Assembly (NCBI GenBank): GCA_029339195.1
Contig: JAPTJF010000083.1
Coordinates: 103,012-167,011, forward strand
Reading direction: 5' to 3'
DNA from: Micractinium sp. NFX-FRZ
Lineage: Eukaryota; Chlorophyta; Trebouxiophyceae; Chlorellales; Chlorellaceae
DNA: 64,000 nucleotides
Shown: positions 31,812-41,973 of the stretch, in pieces
Numbering within the stretch: the first letter of the stretch is position 1
Layout: each line of letters begins with the position of its first letter
Made by a program: the position numbers and the translations under genes
Notes under the pieces: generated by a model
Seen by the model: only the letters and a program-made list of their open reading frames with translations
The model's database searches: none
What the model was told of the DNA's origin: nothing

Positions 31812-34800
31812 ATGGCAGTCTGGACGGCAACAGTCCTGCTAGCGCTGGCTGCGCTTTGCGCGACACCAGCGCACCTTCAAGTTGCTGGGCGCCCGCACGC
31901 AGGCTCGCGGCAATCGGACCGCACAGCCAGCAGCCAAATTCTGGTGAGATCACAGCTATTGGCGCCTCGGGGAGCGTGGCTCGCCTCCAATTACACCTGT
32001 GTGGCGGGTGCGGCGCCGGCAGTGCGCGTGCGCAGTGGCCCCTTTGGCATGGGGAGACAATGCCCTGCGGGGTTGTTCTTACCGCCTCAAGGCGCTTTCC
32101 ATACTGCCTGTGCCTGGCTCCAACACAAGATCGAAGTTGCACCTGCACAGGGTGCAGCCATGTGAAGGCCCCCGTCCTATTTCACCCCTGCCAGCCTGTC
32201 TCACCACGCCCCCACCTACCCGCCGCAGGCTGATGGGCGGAGGCGCCTCCTGGCCGACCCCGGCAATTGGACAGACCCCGGCGCCACCTACGTGCCCCAG
32301 GGCGGCCCCGGTGGGTGCTGCCCGTGACGTGTTTATTCACAGCTGATACGCGCCAGCTGGCGCCCAGCGTGCCCCCGAACCGCCGAGCTGACAGAACTCG
32401 TGTTGTGGCGCGCACCCGCCCCTGACCTCTCGCCCAATCTCGCTGCTGATCTTGCCCCCTGCCCACCTGCCCTCCTACCCACCCCTTCTGATCCTCTCCT
32501 GCCTGCCGACCCTCCCTGTAACAACCCCCCGCCCCATGCAGGCTCCTGGGAGGCGGGCGGCTCCACCGGCATCATCATGATCCATGCCAACCTCATGAAG
32601 GAGGGGGACATTGTGGCGTGGGCGGTGAGTCGATCCATCTGGTGACATCCGCCACGTCATCAGTACGTTCATTATTACGTGCGCATCAGCCCGCGCCTGG
32701 GCAGAGCGCGTGCTTTGAGGCCACGTGGCCAGCAGGTCTCGTGGAAACGGAAAGCAGGGAAGGGGGCATCGCGGTTGGGGGGGCGACCGGCACACGGGCC
32801 GCACGCAAGCGCCGCGCCAGTCACGCAGTGTGAGCCAGTCGTGGCAGCCATGCCGGCGCATGTATAGGCACAAGACAGATCTGGGTTCTATCAGTCCCCA
32901 AAGCGTGTAGCATCCCCCCACCCTCCAGCCGCTCCCTGGCAAGCCTCAGGCCTCAGGCCAGGCCTCAGGAAATTCCTGCCCTGTGTCATCCCATCCCATA
33001 CACGGATGCAGGGCCGCAACCAAGGGTACCAGCAGTACAGCTCTGCTGTGTACAGCCCTGCAACCAAGTCGGCGGTACAGCTGCTGGGCGAGTGCGGTAT
33101 CCACGACTGCTACAACGCCTTCTGCGCAGGCGCGGGGGCGTGAGGGCAGGGGTGGGCGGGCGCCTGCTGTGGACGTGGTCACTGCGGACGGCCTTCCCGC
33201 CTGTTTGAGGAGGCATGCTGAGCTCATGCTGTGGTTCACTCTCTCCACCTCCCCCCTGCAGGCCACGTGGTCACTGCGGACGACCGTGTGCTGATCTTTG
33301 GGGGGCACGCCGACAAGGTGCAGTGGTTCCGCTCCTACAGCCACGCCAACCAGAGCGTGTGGTCCACCCAAATGAGCTCCGGGCGCTGGTACCCAGGTGC
33401 GCTGATGTGTTTGAATTCAATTGGACGGGTTTGTCATCCAGTCGGTGTCATCAGGCATCAGCCCTGTGCACGCCTGCCAGGCATGGGTAACAGTGTTACC
33501 CACGTGCATTACGGCTTGCAGCACCCCGGTGTGCTAAACCACGCTAATGCAGGGGTGTTGCGGGGTGTTGTGGACCTCGGTTTGGCGGGCAGACAGTGTC
33601 ATTTCAGCATCAGCCCAGCGCGCCTGTGGCTCACATGCAGGAGCTGCAAGCTCCTGTTGCTCCAAGTTGGGGGAGCTGGTGCTCGTGTGGTTCAATCCAT
33701 CAACCAAACAACTTTGTGTGCCAAGCCTCTGTGCGGACCTGGAGCCAGAACTCACGCTGCTGGTGGCGGGAGATTGGGCGGGCGCATGAACACTGCACTA
33801 CCCTGTAGCAACACTACTTTCTACCTGCAATCCACCTGATCCTCCCGCCTCGCCTCAACCCGCCTCCCCCGCCTGCCCTCCCCGCCCGCCCACAGGCCAA
33901 GCCACGCTGCCCGACGGGCGCATTCTGACGGTGGGGGGTATCCTGGACAGCGGGAAGGCGGGGTACCATGCGGAGGACGAGCATGACAAGGACAACCCAA
34001 CTTATGAGGTGTTCGACCCAGCCACCGGGTGAGCTGCGCTGCCTTGAGGGTATCACGGACAGTGGGCGAGGGGGAGTGGACCAACTTGCGCTTGCGCATG
34101 CTGACCTGCCGTTGCTGGCCTGGCTCGACATGGCGTCTGCACGTCTTGCAGTGGGCCAAGGGAACACATGCACAGCCAACCTGCTGCTGTGATGGCTGCT
34201 TTGTATCACGCCTGCAGGTCGTTTAGCGGCGACAAAGACGACATGTATGACCAGCTCTACGACGCCTTCCCCATCCACACCTACCCGCACGTGCACCTCA
34301 TGCCCGACGGCGGCGTGGCCGTGTCCGCCGGCAAGTCGCTGGTGAGTGATTATTGAGGGCAGCCTCTCCTGTGCAGGCCCCAAAGCCGCCCGGCTGTGCA
34401 TGCTTCACGACGGAACGCTGCAAACACTAGACTAGACTGTGCAGGCCGTGAAGAAGACGGCGGGACTGGCACCGCCTAACGGGAACTGAACACAACGGCG
34501 GTTGGGCTGAGCCGGGAGCGCCCCCACCTGCCCCTTTCACCCCTCTCTCTGTAGGTCAAGTACACGCGCACAGGGACAGACACCTTCAGCAAGGCCTTTG
34601 CCTATGAGTCCCGCCCCGGCCCGCCTTGGTCCTACCCCCAAACAGGTGCGATTCGAGGGCACTCTCACACAGAGAGGCCCCTCTCACTCAGGGACCTTGT
34701 AGTGTCTTCCCCGGCAGCCAGCGACCATGTGCGGCTGCTGCCCAGGCACCCGCGCTTGCAGCGCGGATGGCCCGCCGCCTGGGACCACGCTGCACCCTGC

Positions 34801-37792
34801 TGTCCCCACTCCCCGCTTCTGAGACAACCAACACACTTGATTTTGCTGCCCTCCCCTGGCCCTCCCGCACCGCAGGCGTGGGCACCCTCCTGCCCCTGCA
34901 CCCTCCGTACGACAAGCTCTACTTCCTGGCAGCCGGCGGCACCTCCACAGACCGCGCCAAGATCGGCACCCCCGCCTCGGACGAAGCACAAGTGATCGAG
35001 GTGCGGTTGAGCGCGGGAGGGTGGGGCAGGCAGTGTGGTCAGCGAAGCCACCGCTGGTGCTGCGCTGGCATGGCATGGCGGCGCTAACCTGTCCTGCGCT
35101 GAACGTTGGGCGCAGCCTGTCACCACTGTCGGTATGCATGACTGTAGCAAAGGGTGGGCTCAGCAGGCGCGGCAGGTGAAGGACCTGGGGCAGGGTGGGC
35201 GGGTGGGTGGGCGGGCGGGGTGGGTGGGTTGCATACAATCTACGCCTGCCCGTATCACAAGGGGGCCCTCCTATGGTACTGCAGCTGACGGCCGGGGAGG
35301 GCGCCACCTGGGAGGACGTGGGCCCCATGCCCTACCCCCGCGTGATGGGCGACGCCATCATCCTGTGCGACGGCACCATCGGCATGTTTGGGGGGGCCGC
35401 CGTGGGCATCGCGGTGAGCGCTGCTGCTGTGCTGTGCTGTGCTGTGCTGTGCTGTGCTGTGCTGTGCTGTGCTGTGCTGTGCAGGGCAGGGCAGGGCAGG
35501 GCAGTGCCTGTGCCTGTGCCGTGCCGTGCGGTGCCGTGCCATGCCGTGCCGTGCCATGCTGGGCTTTGCTGTGCTGTGCTGCTCTGTGCTGTGCTGTGCT
35601 GCTCTGTGCTGTGCTGTGCTGCCCACCGCCTGCAAGCCACCCCACTGGCGCCCACCTGCCCCGCCAGCCAGACAGCCGCCCCGCCTTTCGCGTGCGCTCC
35701 CCACCCAGCTGCCCGCCTGCCCTGGCATCCACCTGCCTTGTCGCAACACGCTGGCTGCCACATGGAATCAGCGGATGGATCCTGACTGCGTGCACAGGTG
35801 GAAAGAGAGCACGGGCTTCGTGCTCAAGCACAGCTCTGCCGTGCCCATGCCCATGCTGTCGCATCTCGCTCGCACTGCAACAAACCTTGGCCGTGCGATT
35901 AAGTGGTTGCAGGGGTGGAACCCTGAGAGCATGGAGTATGAGTTCAAGGATGGCACCAGCTGGTGGTGCGGGGAGGAGAAGTGCAGCAAGGCGGAGGAGC
36001 CGCTGTATGAGCCCACCCTGTTCGACCCTGCCACAGGTGCAGCGTGTGTGGAGGCCAGGGCGCAGCCTTGTGCCCGCCTTGTGCCCGGCAAGAACTGCGT
36101 CGGGGAGTGGCTGGAGTGTGTGTGATGATGAGGGGGGCGATACGGCATGTAGGCCACTGCAGGCAGCTGCAGGCTGCGGCCCTCAGCCCCCAAATTCAGC
36201 CAGGCGGGGGCCGCCCCCCTGCCAACCTCTCCCGCTGACCCCCACCTGCCCAGCCTGCTTCCCTCCCCTGTGCAGGCCAGTGGTCTGAGAAGGGCAGCCT
36301 GGCAGAGCCGATGCGCCCCCGCCTCTACCACTCCGTCTCTATCCTCCTACCCGACTGCAAGGCGAGTGCGCTGGCAGCTTCCCTTGCCGGCTTGGTGGGT
36401 TGAGGACAGGATGTAGAGGGGGCGCCTTCTGCCTGCTTCCCGCGGCTTGCTCCAACGCTGCGCCCTTTGCCGCTGCCCTCCCCCAAACTTGTCCTACGCC
36501 CCTGTCCACGCCATGCAGGCCGTGGCCGGCCCCAGCGTGACGTGACCTGGCACCATCATCTCGCCTGATCCATCTCACCTGCATGAACCCTCCCTCTTCC
36601 TCCCGGCCCCACGCCATGCAGGTCATGCTGGCCGGCTCCGACGTGACGTGGGACCAGACCGCCGAAATCTGGTCGCCGCCCTACTTCAGCCTGGGCCCCC
36701 AGCCCGTCATCACAGCCGCCCCCTCTGCCATGACCCCCGGCGATGAGCTGGCGCTCAACTACACCTCTGCCGACCCCGTCACCCGGGCAATCATGATCCG
36801 AAATGGAGCTGTCACACACTCCATGGCTTTTGGTGAGCATCCACGCTTGCTGGCATCCCGAGGCCCTCTGATCTGCTCAAAATCTTGCACGTCTTGCCAA
36901 CACTGAATCACATGTTGTAGGATGGTGACGACTGGTGCACGTGCTGTCTGCTCGGGAGCTCAAAATGGGCCTGCACCTGCCGCTGCCTGCCTGCTGTGCC
37001 TGCTGAGCCCCAGCCAGCGTCCATCCCTCACAGATGCCAGTCAGCCTGCCCACCCCAAACCGCTCGCCCACCTGCCCACCTGCCTCCCACACACTTGTTG
37101 TTCAGCCTGCTCACCTGCTTGCCAGCCAAGCCCCATGCCCGACCTCACCCCCTGCTCCTGCTGTTGGGCCCTTTCCTTCTCTTCTGCAGATGCCCGTGCC
37201 CTCTGGCTTACGATTACCTCCAATGAGGGCGGCACCCTGAAGCTGCAGACTCCTGTCAGCGGCGCCGTGCTGCCTCCTGGCCTGTGAGCACTGTGCTTTC
37301 CTGCTCTTCTTGCGTTTCTTCGCCTGCGGCCAGCACCTAGTCCCCGCACCTGTGACGTCCTCCACCTGCCCTGCCCCTGCCCTGCTGCCCTGCCATAGCA
37401 GCATCTCTCCTGTGTCCCCCTGAGCTCGATGCCTGTGCATGTACATGGCTGCTGCCGCCGCCGCTGCTGCTGCTGCCATTGCTGCTGCCGCCGCCGCTGC
37501 TGCTGCGGCCATTGCTGCTGCCGCCGCCGCTGCTGCTGCTGCCATTGCTGCTGCCGCCGCTGCTGCTGCTGCTGCCATTGCTGCTGCTGCCATTGCTGCT
37601 GCTGCAGCTGCTGCCGCTGCTTGCCAGCGCCTTGTCCCCACCTACCGGACCCTGGCAATGAGATCGCCTCTGCCCCCGCACTCAGACCGGGCCCGCGCTG
37701 TGCTCCCGGCATGCAGGTACATGCTGGTCATCTTGTCCGACAAGGGCGTCCCCAGCGCCTCAAAAATCCTGTCTGTCAACCCAGCGTCCTGA
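31812..37792 (+). CDS. Glyoxal oxidase-like copper radical oxidase, secreted
   Basis: Fifteen exons: 31812-31943, 32229-32310, 32542-32624, 33012-33129, 33262-33396, 33896-34028, 34218-34341, 34555-34645, 34876-35000, 35285-35413, 35913-36036, 36276-36361, 36622-36832, 37190-37283, 37717-37792; 580 aa. Residues 1-23 form a signal peptide (MAVWTATVLLALAALCA). The seven-blade propeller and C-terminal galactose oxidase-like domain are recognisable. Expected copper and radical ligands are present: a Cys near 137 (YNAFCAG), Tyr182 in SSGRWYPG, Tyr443-His444 in RPRLYHS, and His520 in VTHSMAF. Such enzymes oxidise aldehydes or primary alcohols and release hydrogen peroxide outside the cell. Two introns, after 33129 and after 36361, use GC donors. 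The 35 kb and 37.5 kb introns hold satellites. Confidence 0.9.
33169..33193 (+). repeat. Echo of the HVVTADD exon start
   Basis: GACGTGGTCACTGCGGACGG repeats CACGTGGTCACTGCGGACGA of exon 33262-33396, 97 bases upstream in the same intron. It lacks an acceptor. Confidence 0.85.
35425..35627. repeat. Large intronic CTGTG satellite
   Basis: About 200 bases of GCTGT pentamers run with inner GGGCA and GTGCC blocks and a partial restart. It begins right after the donor of glyoxal oxidase exon 35285-35413. It gives long spurious reading frames on both strands. Confidence 0.95.
35798..35846 (+). repeat. Possible echo of the exon starting at 35913
   Basis: An acceptor-like CACAG is followed by GTGGAAAGAGAGCACGGGCT, moderately similar to the start of exon 35913-36036 (GTGGAACCCTGAGAGCATGG). 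Alignment needs a gap, so this is a weaker example. Confidence 0.45.
36513..36550 (+). repeat. Echo of the exon starting at 36622
   Basis: CCATGCAGGCCGTGGCCGGC, then GCGTGACGTGACC, repeats CCATGCAGGTCATGCTGGCC and ACGTGACGTGGGACC 108 bases downstream. An acceptor is kept, but TGA soon appears in the copied frame. Confidence 0.85.
37447..37620. repeat. 33-bp GCC/GCT minisatellite in a glyoxal oxidase intron
   Basis: Units of 33 bases, built from GCTGCTGCC, GCCGCCGCT, GCTGCTGCT and GCCATT, repeat about five times with losses. It fills part of the last intron and encodes only spurious poly-Ala and poly-Cys frames. Confidence 0.9.
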
Positions 37793-38872
37793 GCCGCAGA
37801 CCAGACCAGGCCACGTACCGGCAGTGCAGGCCCCCCACAGATACAACGTGCTGACAGCGATGGCCAAGTAACAAGTCGACGTCCACCAGGCAGCCGCTGC
37901 CCACAAGCGGTGCCTCCTCTGCATCAACAGCACCATTTATTGTTATAGCGTCCTTTTGTTTGCGCCGTGTGCCCACCTGCATGCGGCCCCTGCGCCGCCA
38001 GCATGCCAGCTTCTGAAGCAGAGGCTACCCTAGCGTAGTACACATGCGGTACTACATGTGCTCAAGTAACTCCCCACCTACGCCCACCCGCCCCCTCACC
38101 TCCTGACCTACCCTCACTCTTCACTATTCCCAGCCATTGCGCGGAGCTTTACAGCGGCCTTCTACCAAATCTTGCGACAGTATCTCCTGTATTTCCCGAC
38201 CCCGCAAATCCCCCCCTCCATACTTCATTACGTTCGCCAAGTTTACACGTGTGCTCCGCTAATATGCCCCTGCGCCACCCCTGCACTGCATGGCATGAAA
38301 GCCTGCCACCATTGATGGCTGAGCCTCTTGGAGCGTGCATGTTTTCCGTCTCAAGTTGGTGTGATACTATGTTACGATAATGATGATGATTCAGTGTGAT
38401 GACGATCTGTTGAAGGCGTGTCGATCTGTTGAAGGCGTGTCTCTGACTGGGATGCTGCGGTTACATCTGAGACGATCCAAGCTGGGAGCGTTGCGGCAGG
38501 GCCCCTCGCACCGTTTGAAAGTAGAATTTTATGTCAAAGCTCGTGGTGCTTGTGCAAGGCAAGATGGACGAGTGGGTGATGGTTGCCAAAGACCAACTCC
38601 TTGCTTCCTCCTGCTTGTGTGCCACTTGCCCTGGTGTGGGTATTGATGGCCACTTTTGACGGCAGCTCCGCCGCCGCCATGTCAGCGCGCCTGCTGCGAG
38701 GTGCCTCTGCGCGCGTGCATGCTTGCTCATACGCCCCGCACATGCACCCAATTCATACCGATACGCTCACTGCTTTTCTCTAAGCCACAGAGGAGGGGCC
38801 CGAGTTGCAAACGCAAAAGCGAGCGCGGAACTGCATCTCTTTCCGGCTCCATATCGTTTCTGAGCTGCCAAT
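37793..38872. other. Intergenic between glyoxal oxidase-like gene and RPF2
   Basis: About 1.1 kb with no gene seen, AT-richer than the surroundings near 38.0-38.6 kb. A 19-base unit (CGATCTGTTGAAGGCGTGT) is exactly duplicated at 38403-38421 and 38422-38440. The end is the RPF2 promoter. Confidence 0.55.
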
Positions 38873-41666
38873 ATGGTGGCGCCAACGGAGCCGCAGACAA
38901 CGCTCATCAAGCCGCGCACCAAAGCGGGCAAGCGAGTGCTCGAGAAGCGGGCGCCCAAACTGGTGCGGCACGGCGTTCGCTGGAGTGCCGGGGGCGCAGC
39001 CGGCCGGCCGCAGCGTGCCGCGACGGGCCATGTTGCACATGCATGCTGCCAGCGGCGGCGGCTCCGCCTGCCGCCGCCGCCTGCTCACTCGCACCTGCAT
39101 CTCTTCTCCCTTGGCCAGGTGGAGGACCCGAAGCGGGCGCTGCTGGCTTATGGCAACAAGACGAGCCAGATCATCAAGGATGTTATGACAGACCTGCAGA
39201 AACTCAAGGGGGTGGGTGCCCGCACGCCTCGCTGGCTGCCTGCCTGCTCCTGGCTGCTGCTGCACTGGGCAGGCTGTGCTGGCAAGAGCACGCAGCAGGA
39301 CAAGGAGGTACCGGCGGCGCACTGCTGATGCCAACGTGTTGGATGGTGGTGTTGCACCGGCGAATGCTGCTAGCCCTGTCTTTAGACTGCCGCCACTGCG
39401 TGCTTGCCTGCCCCTGGCCACCATGCTGACCTGCCCGCCCCGACGTCCTCTCCACCCCAGCTCCCTCCCATGCAACATGCAGCACAAGCCCCTCCCGTGC
39501 TCCGTCAGTCCTTCTCTGTTCTCTTCTTTCCGTGCAGACCGACGTCAACGCCGTCGAGTTGGGTTGCCGCACCAACTCTCAAGCAAGGCGCCCGCTTGAC
39601 TCGCACCTGTCATTTTGTGCCCTCGCTTGCTGTGGTGTGCAGATCGACGCCGTCAAGTTCAGCCGCACCAACTCACACAGGAATCTTGCTTGGCTGGTAC
39701 CTGTTGATGCTTACATCCATCATTGCGTGCCCTTTTTTGTGTTGCTTCCTAACAGATCGACGCCATCAAGTTCACCCGCACCAACTCCGACATGCGGCCC
39801 TTTGAGGCGGGCGGCGAGGCAGGGCTGGAGATGCACTGCGGCCGCCAGAACTGCTCGCTGTTTGCGCTGGGCAGCCACCAGAAGAAGCGGCCGCACAACC
39901 TCATCCTTGGACGCCTGTTCGACTTCCGGCTGTACGACATGGTCGAGTTTGGGGTGGCGGCGTACCGCGGGGTGCAGGCCTTTGGCGGCGGCGCGGCGCT
40001 GGCGCAGCTGGGCAACAAGGTGGGTGTCATGAAGGGGTGTCAGTCAGGAGTGGGGAGTTGTATGTTTGTCTAGGGGAGGGCTGGGTACTTGTTGTGTGGG
40101 AGGCGCAGCGCTGTCGCAGCTGGGCAACAAGGTGGGGCGGTGGTGGGAAGCGGGGGGAGTGAGGGAGGCGGTGTAGCGAGAACTGCTCCCCTGCTCCCCT
40201 GCAGCCCTGCTGTTGTTTGTGGTTTGCGTCGGTGAGGCGTACCCGCCCCCCATACTTCCCTCAACACGCTTGCCTCCCTCCCCTCCCCGCGTGCCTGCAG
40301 CCCTCTTTTGTGTTTGTGGGCGACGTCTTTGAGAGCGACCCCGCCATGCGGCAAGTGAAGAGCCTGCTACTAGACTACTTCCGCGGCCGACAGGTGAGGC
40401 GGGGGCCGGAGTTGCTTCCGGTGGGGCGGGGCTGTACAATCTCCAAGGGACCACACCGCTGCACATGTAAATTTGCGTCCGGCACGCTTCCCTGCATTCC
40501 TGTGCCCCCGTCCCTCTGCTCGTTGGCCCTCCTCTGCACATGAAACGGGCTTGGATGCAACGCAGGCGGAGAGCGTTGAACTGCAGGCTTGGATTTGCGG
40601 TTGTGACCCTGCCGTGAGCTCATGTACGCACCCTCCTTCCCTCCCTGCCCGCCACACCAAACCACCCACCACAGGTGGAGAGCATCAACCTGGCTGGGCT
40701 GGACCGAGTGATGTTTGTGACGCAGCACCCGCTGAGCAAGCACGTGCTGCTGCGGCAGTACACCGTGAAGTACAAGAAGAGCGGTGCGTGTGCTGCGCCT
40801 CCCGCTGCGCTGCGCTGCGCTGTGCTGTGCTTTCTGCTGCTGTCCGGGCGGTCGGCCGGGGGCTGATCCCTGCCCTTGGAGGTGATCCTTCACACTTACG
40901 GCCCGCCGTGCCCACCGTTGTATAGCACACAGCCCCGCCCTCTGCTGCAACACCCGCCCCCCCTGCAGGCACGCGCGTGCCCCGCACCGAGCTCACAGAG
41001 ATGGGCCCCTCCCTGGACCTGGAGGTGCGGCGCAGCAGGCAGCCGCCGCCGGATCTGGAGAAGGAGGCGTGCAAGCAGCCCAAGGTTGATCGGAAGAAGG
41101 TGGGTGCTGGTCGAACAGAGAGGAAGGGAAGGCAGGCAGGAAGAGGGCAGGGGGTGCATGTGGGAAGATCTGGGGAGCGAGGCGTCGGGCAGGCCAAGCT
41201 GGAGAGAGGAGAAGGCGGGTGCTGGTGGGAAGGTGCGGGTGCGAGAGACAAGAGGATGCCCTGGCGCATTCTGGCGGGCGCTGCAGGCAGTGATGGATAA
41301 GGCGGGAAGATGGTGGCAAGGTGTGGGTGTGACACGAGGATGCGCTGGCACATTCTGGCGGGCGCTACTGCGCACCTGCTGCCGGGCCGGGCCGCCTGTG
41401 TGCAAGCTCCCAGCTCCCTCACCCCGCTTGCCCGCTTTGCTCCGTCGCTTGTGTTGCAGCAAAAGAACGTGGGCAGCGATGTGCTGGAGGGCAAGGTGGG
41501 GCGCATCTACATGCCCAAGCAGGATGTGGACGGCATGGCGCTGGCAAAGCCAAAGGGCCTCAAACGCGAGCGCCGCGCGGCAGCGGCAGATGCGGCGGCA
41601 GCGAAGAAGCAGCGGCCAGCAGCGGCAGCGGATGCAGGCGGCGGCGGCGACGAGGGCAGCGACTGA
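38873..41666 (+). CDS. RPF2: RPF2-like Brix-domain ribosome production factor
   Basis: Exons: 38873-38962, 39119-39211, 39756-40019, 40301-40393, 40675-40783, 40969-41099, 41460-41666; 328 aa, close to yeast and human RPF2 length. The N-terminus has KPRTKAGKRVLEKRAPKL, then EDPKRALLAYGNKTSQIIKD. The Brix core has FTRTNSDMRPFEAGGE, CSLFALGSHQKKRPHNLILG and LYDMVEFGV. The C-terminal part has TELTEMGPSLDLEVRR and a Lys/Ala-rich tail. RPF2 acts with RRS1 in the nucleolus to load the 5S RNP into the pre-60S particle. Three copies of the exon-3 start lie in tandem; only the third continues as a full exon. Confidence 0.95.
39535..39690 (+). repeat. Two upstream echoes of the RPF2 exon-3 start
   Basis: GTGCAGACCGACGTCAACGC at 39533 and GTGCAGATCGACGCCGTCAA at about 39638 both repeat the real ACAGATCGACGCCATCAAGT at 39752, with CGCACCAACTC retained in each. 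Copies are about 105 and 110 bases apart and both keep CAG acceptors. The second reads IDAVKFSRTNS, then diverges with no donor. Confidence 0.95.
40099..40136 (+). repeat. Echo of the end of RPF2 exon 3 with donor
   Basis: GGAGGCGCAGCGCTGTCGCA, then GCTGGGCAACAAGGTGGGG, repeats the real exon end GCTGGGCAACAAGGTGGG at 40006-40023 about 115 bases on. The GT donor is intact. Confidence 0.9.
40561..40600 (+). repeat. Echo of the RPF2 exon-5 start
   Basis: CGCAGGCGGAGAGCGTTGAA repeats CACAGGTGGAGAGCATCAAC, the acceptor and start of exon 40675-40783, 112 bases upstream. The copy keeps a CAG acceptor. Confidence 0.85.
41120..41370 (+). repeat. Intronic tandem duplication in RPF2
   Basis: GCGCATTCTGGCGGGCGCTG near 41265 and GGCACATTCTGGCGGGCGCT near 41347 are parts of diverged units of roughly 80 bases. 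They fill the last intron. No match to an RPF2 exon was noticed. Confidence 0.7.
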
Positions 41667-41973
41667 GGCCGGTGATGTGCCTGCAGTAGCAGCGGCGCGA
41701 TGCAGGGAGCGGCGGCAGCCACGGGCGGCGGCACCTGCACGGCAGTGGGGCTGTACCTGAGCGCCCCTCTACTGCTGCAGTTCAGTCCCTGCAAGCGTTC
41801 CCAAGTATCACCAAAGATCCAATTTGCCAGTGTGGGGCCCCTCGTGGAATGTGAGGTGGCGGAAATCCGCAGCACCGGGGGTCTGGGTGGAAGGGAAGTC
41901 GTCAACCTGCGCGCTTTGCGCCACTGCCTCATTCGACATCCTCTAGGTTTGTGAGCATCGAGGCAGAGAGCAA
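41667..41973. other. Intergenic between RPF2 and the acyl-CoA synthetase gene
   Basis: Only 307 bases separate the RPF2 stop from the next ATG on the same strand. No TATA box or TGTAA is evident. The 3' end of one transcript and the promoter of the next must share this space. Confidence 0.5.

Noticed and set aside
35255..35864. Overlapping long frames on both strands around 35.3-35.8 kb
   Set aside because: They are produced by the CTGTG satellite, whose pentamer register keeps frames open.
37111..37641. Poly-Ala, poly-Ser/Gly and poly-Cys frames
   Set aside because: They arise from the 33-bp GCC/GCT minisatellite in an intron; each frame of the repeat is open.
39638..39690. Second RPF2 exon-3 copy as a real microexon
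   Set aside because: It has an acceptor and good coding similarity but no donor after the conserved part, and adding it would duplicate IDAVKFSRTNS.
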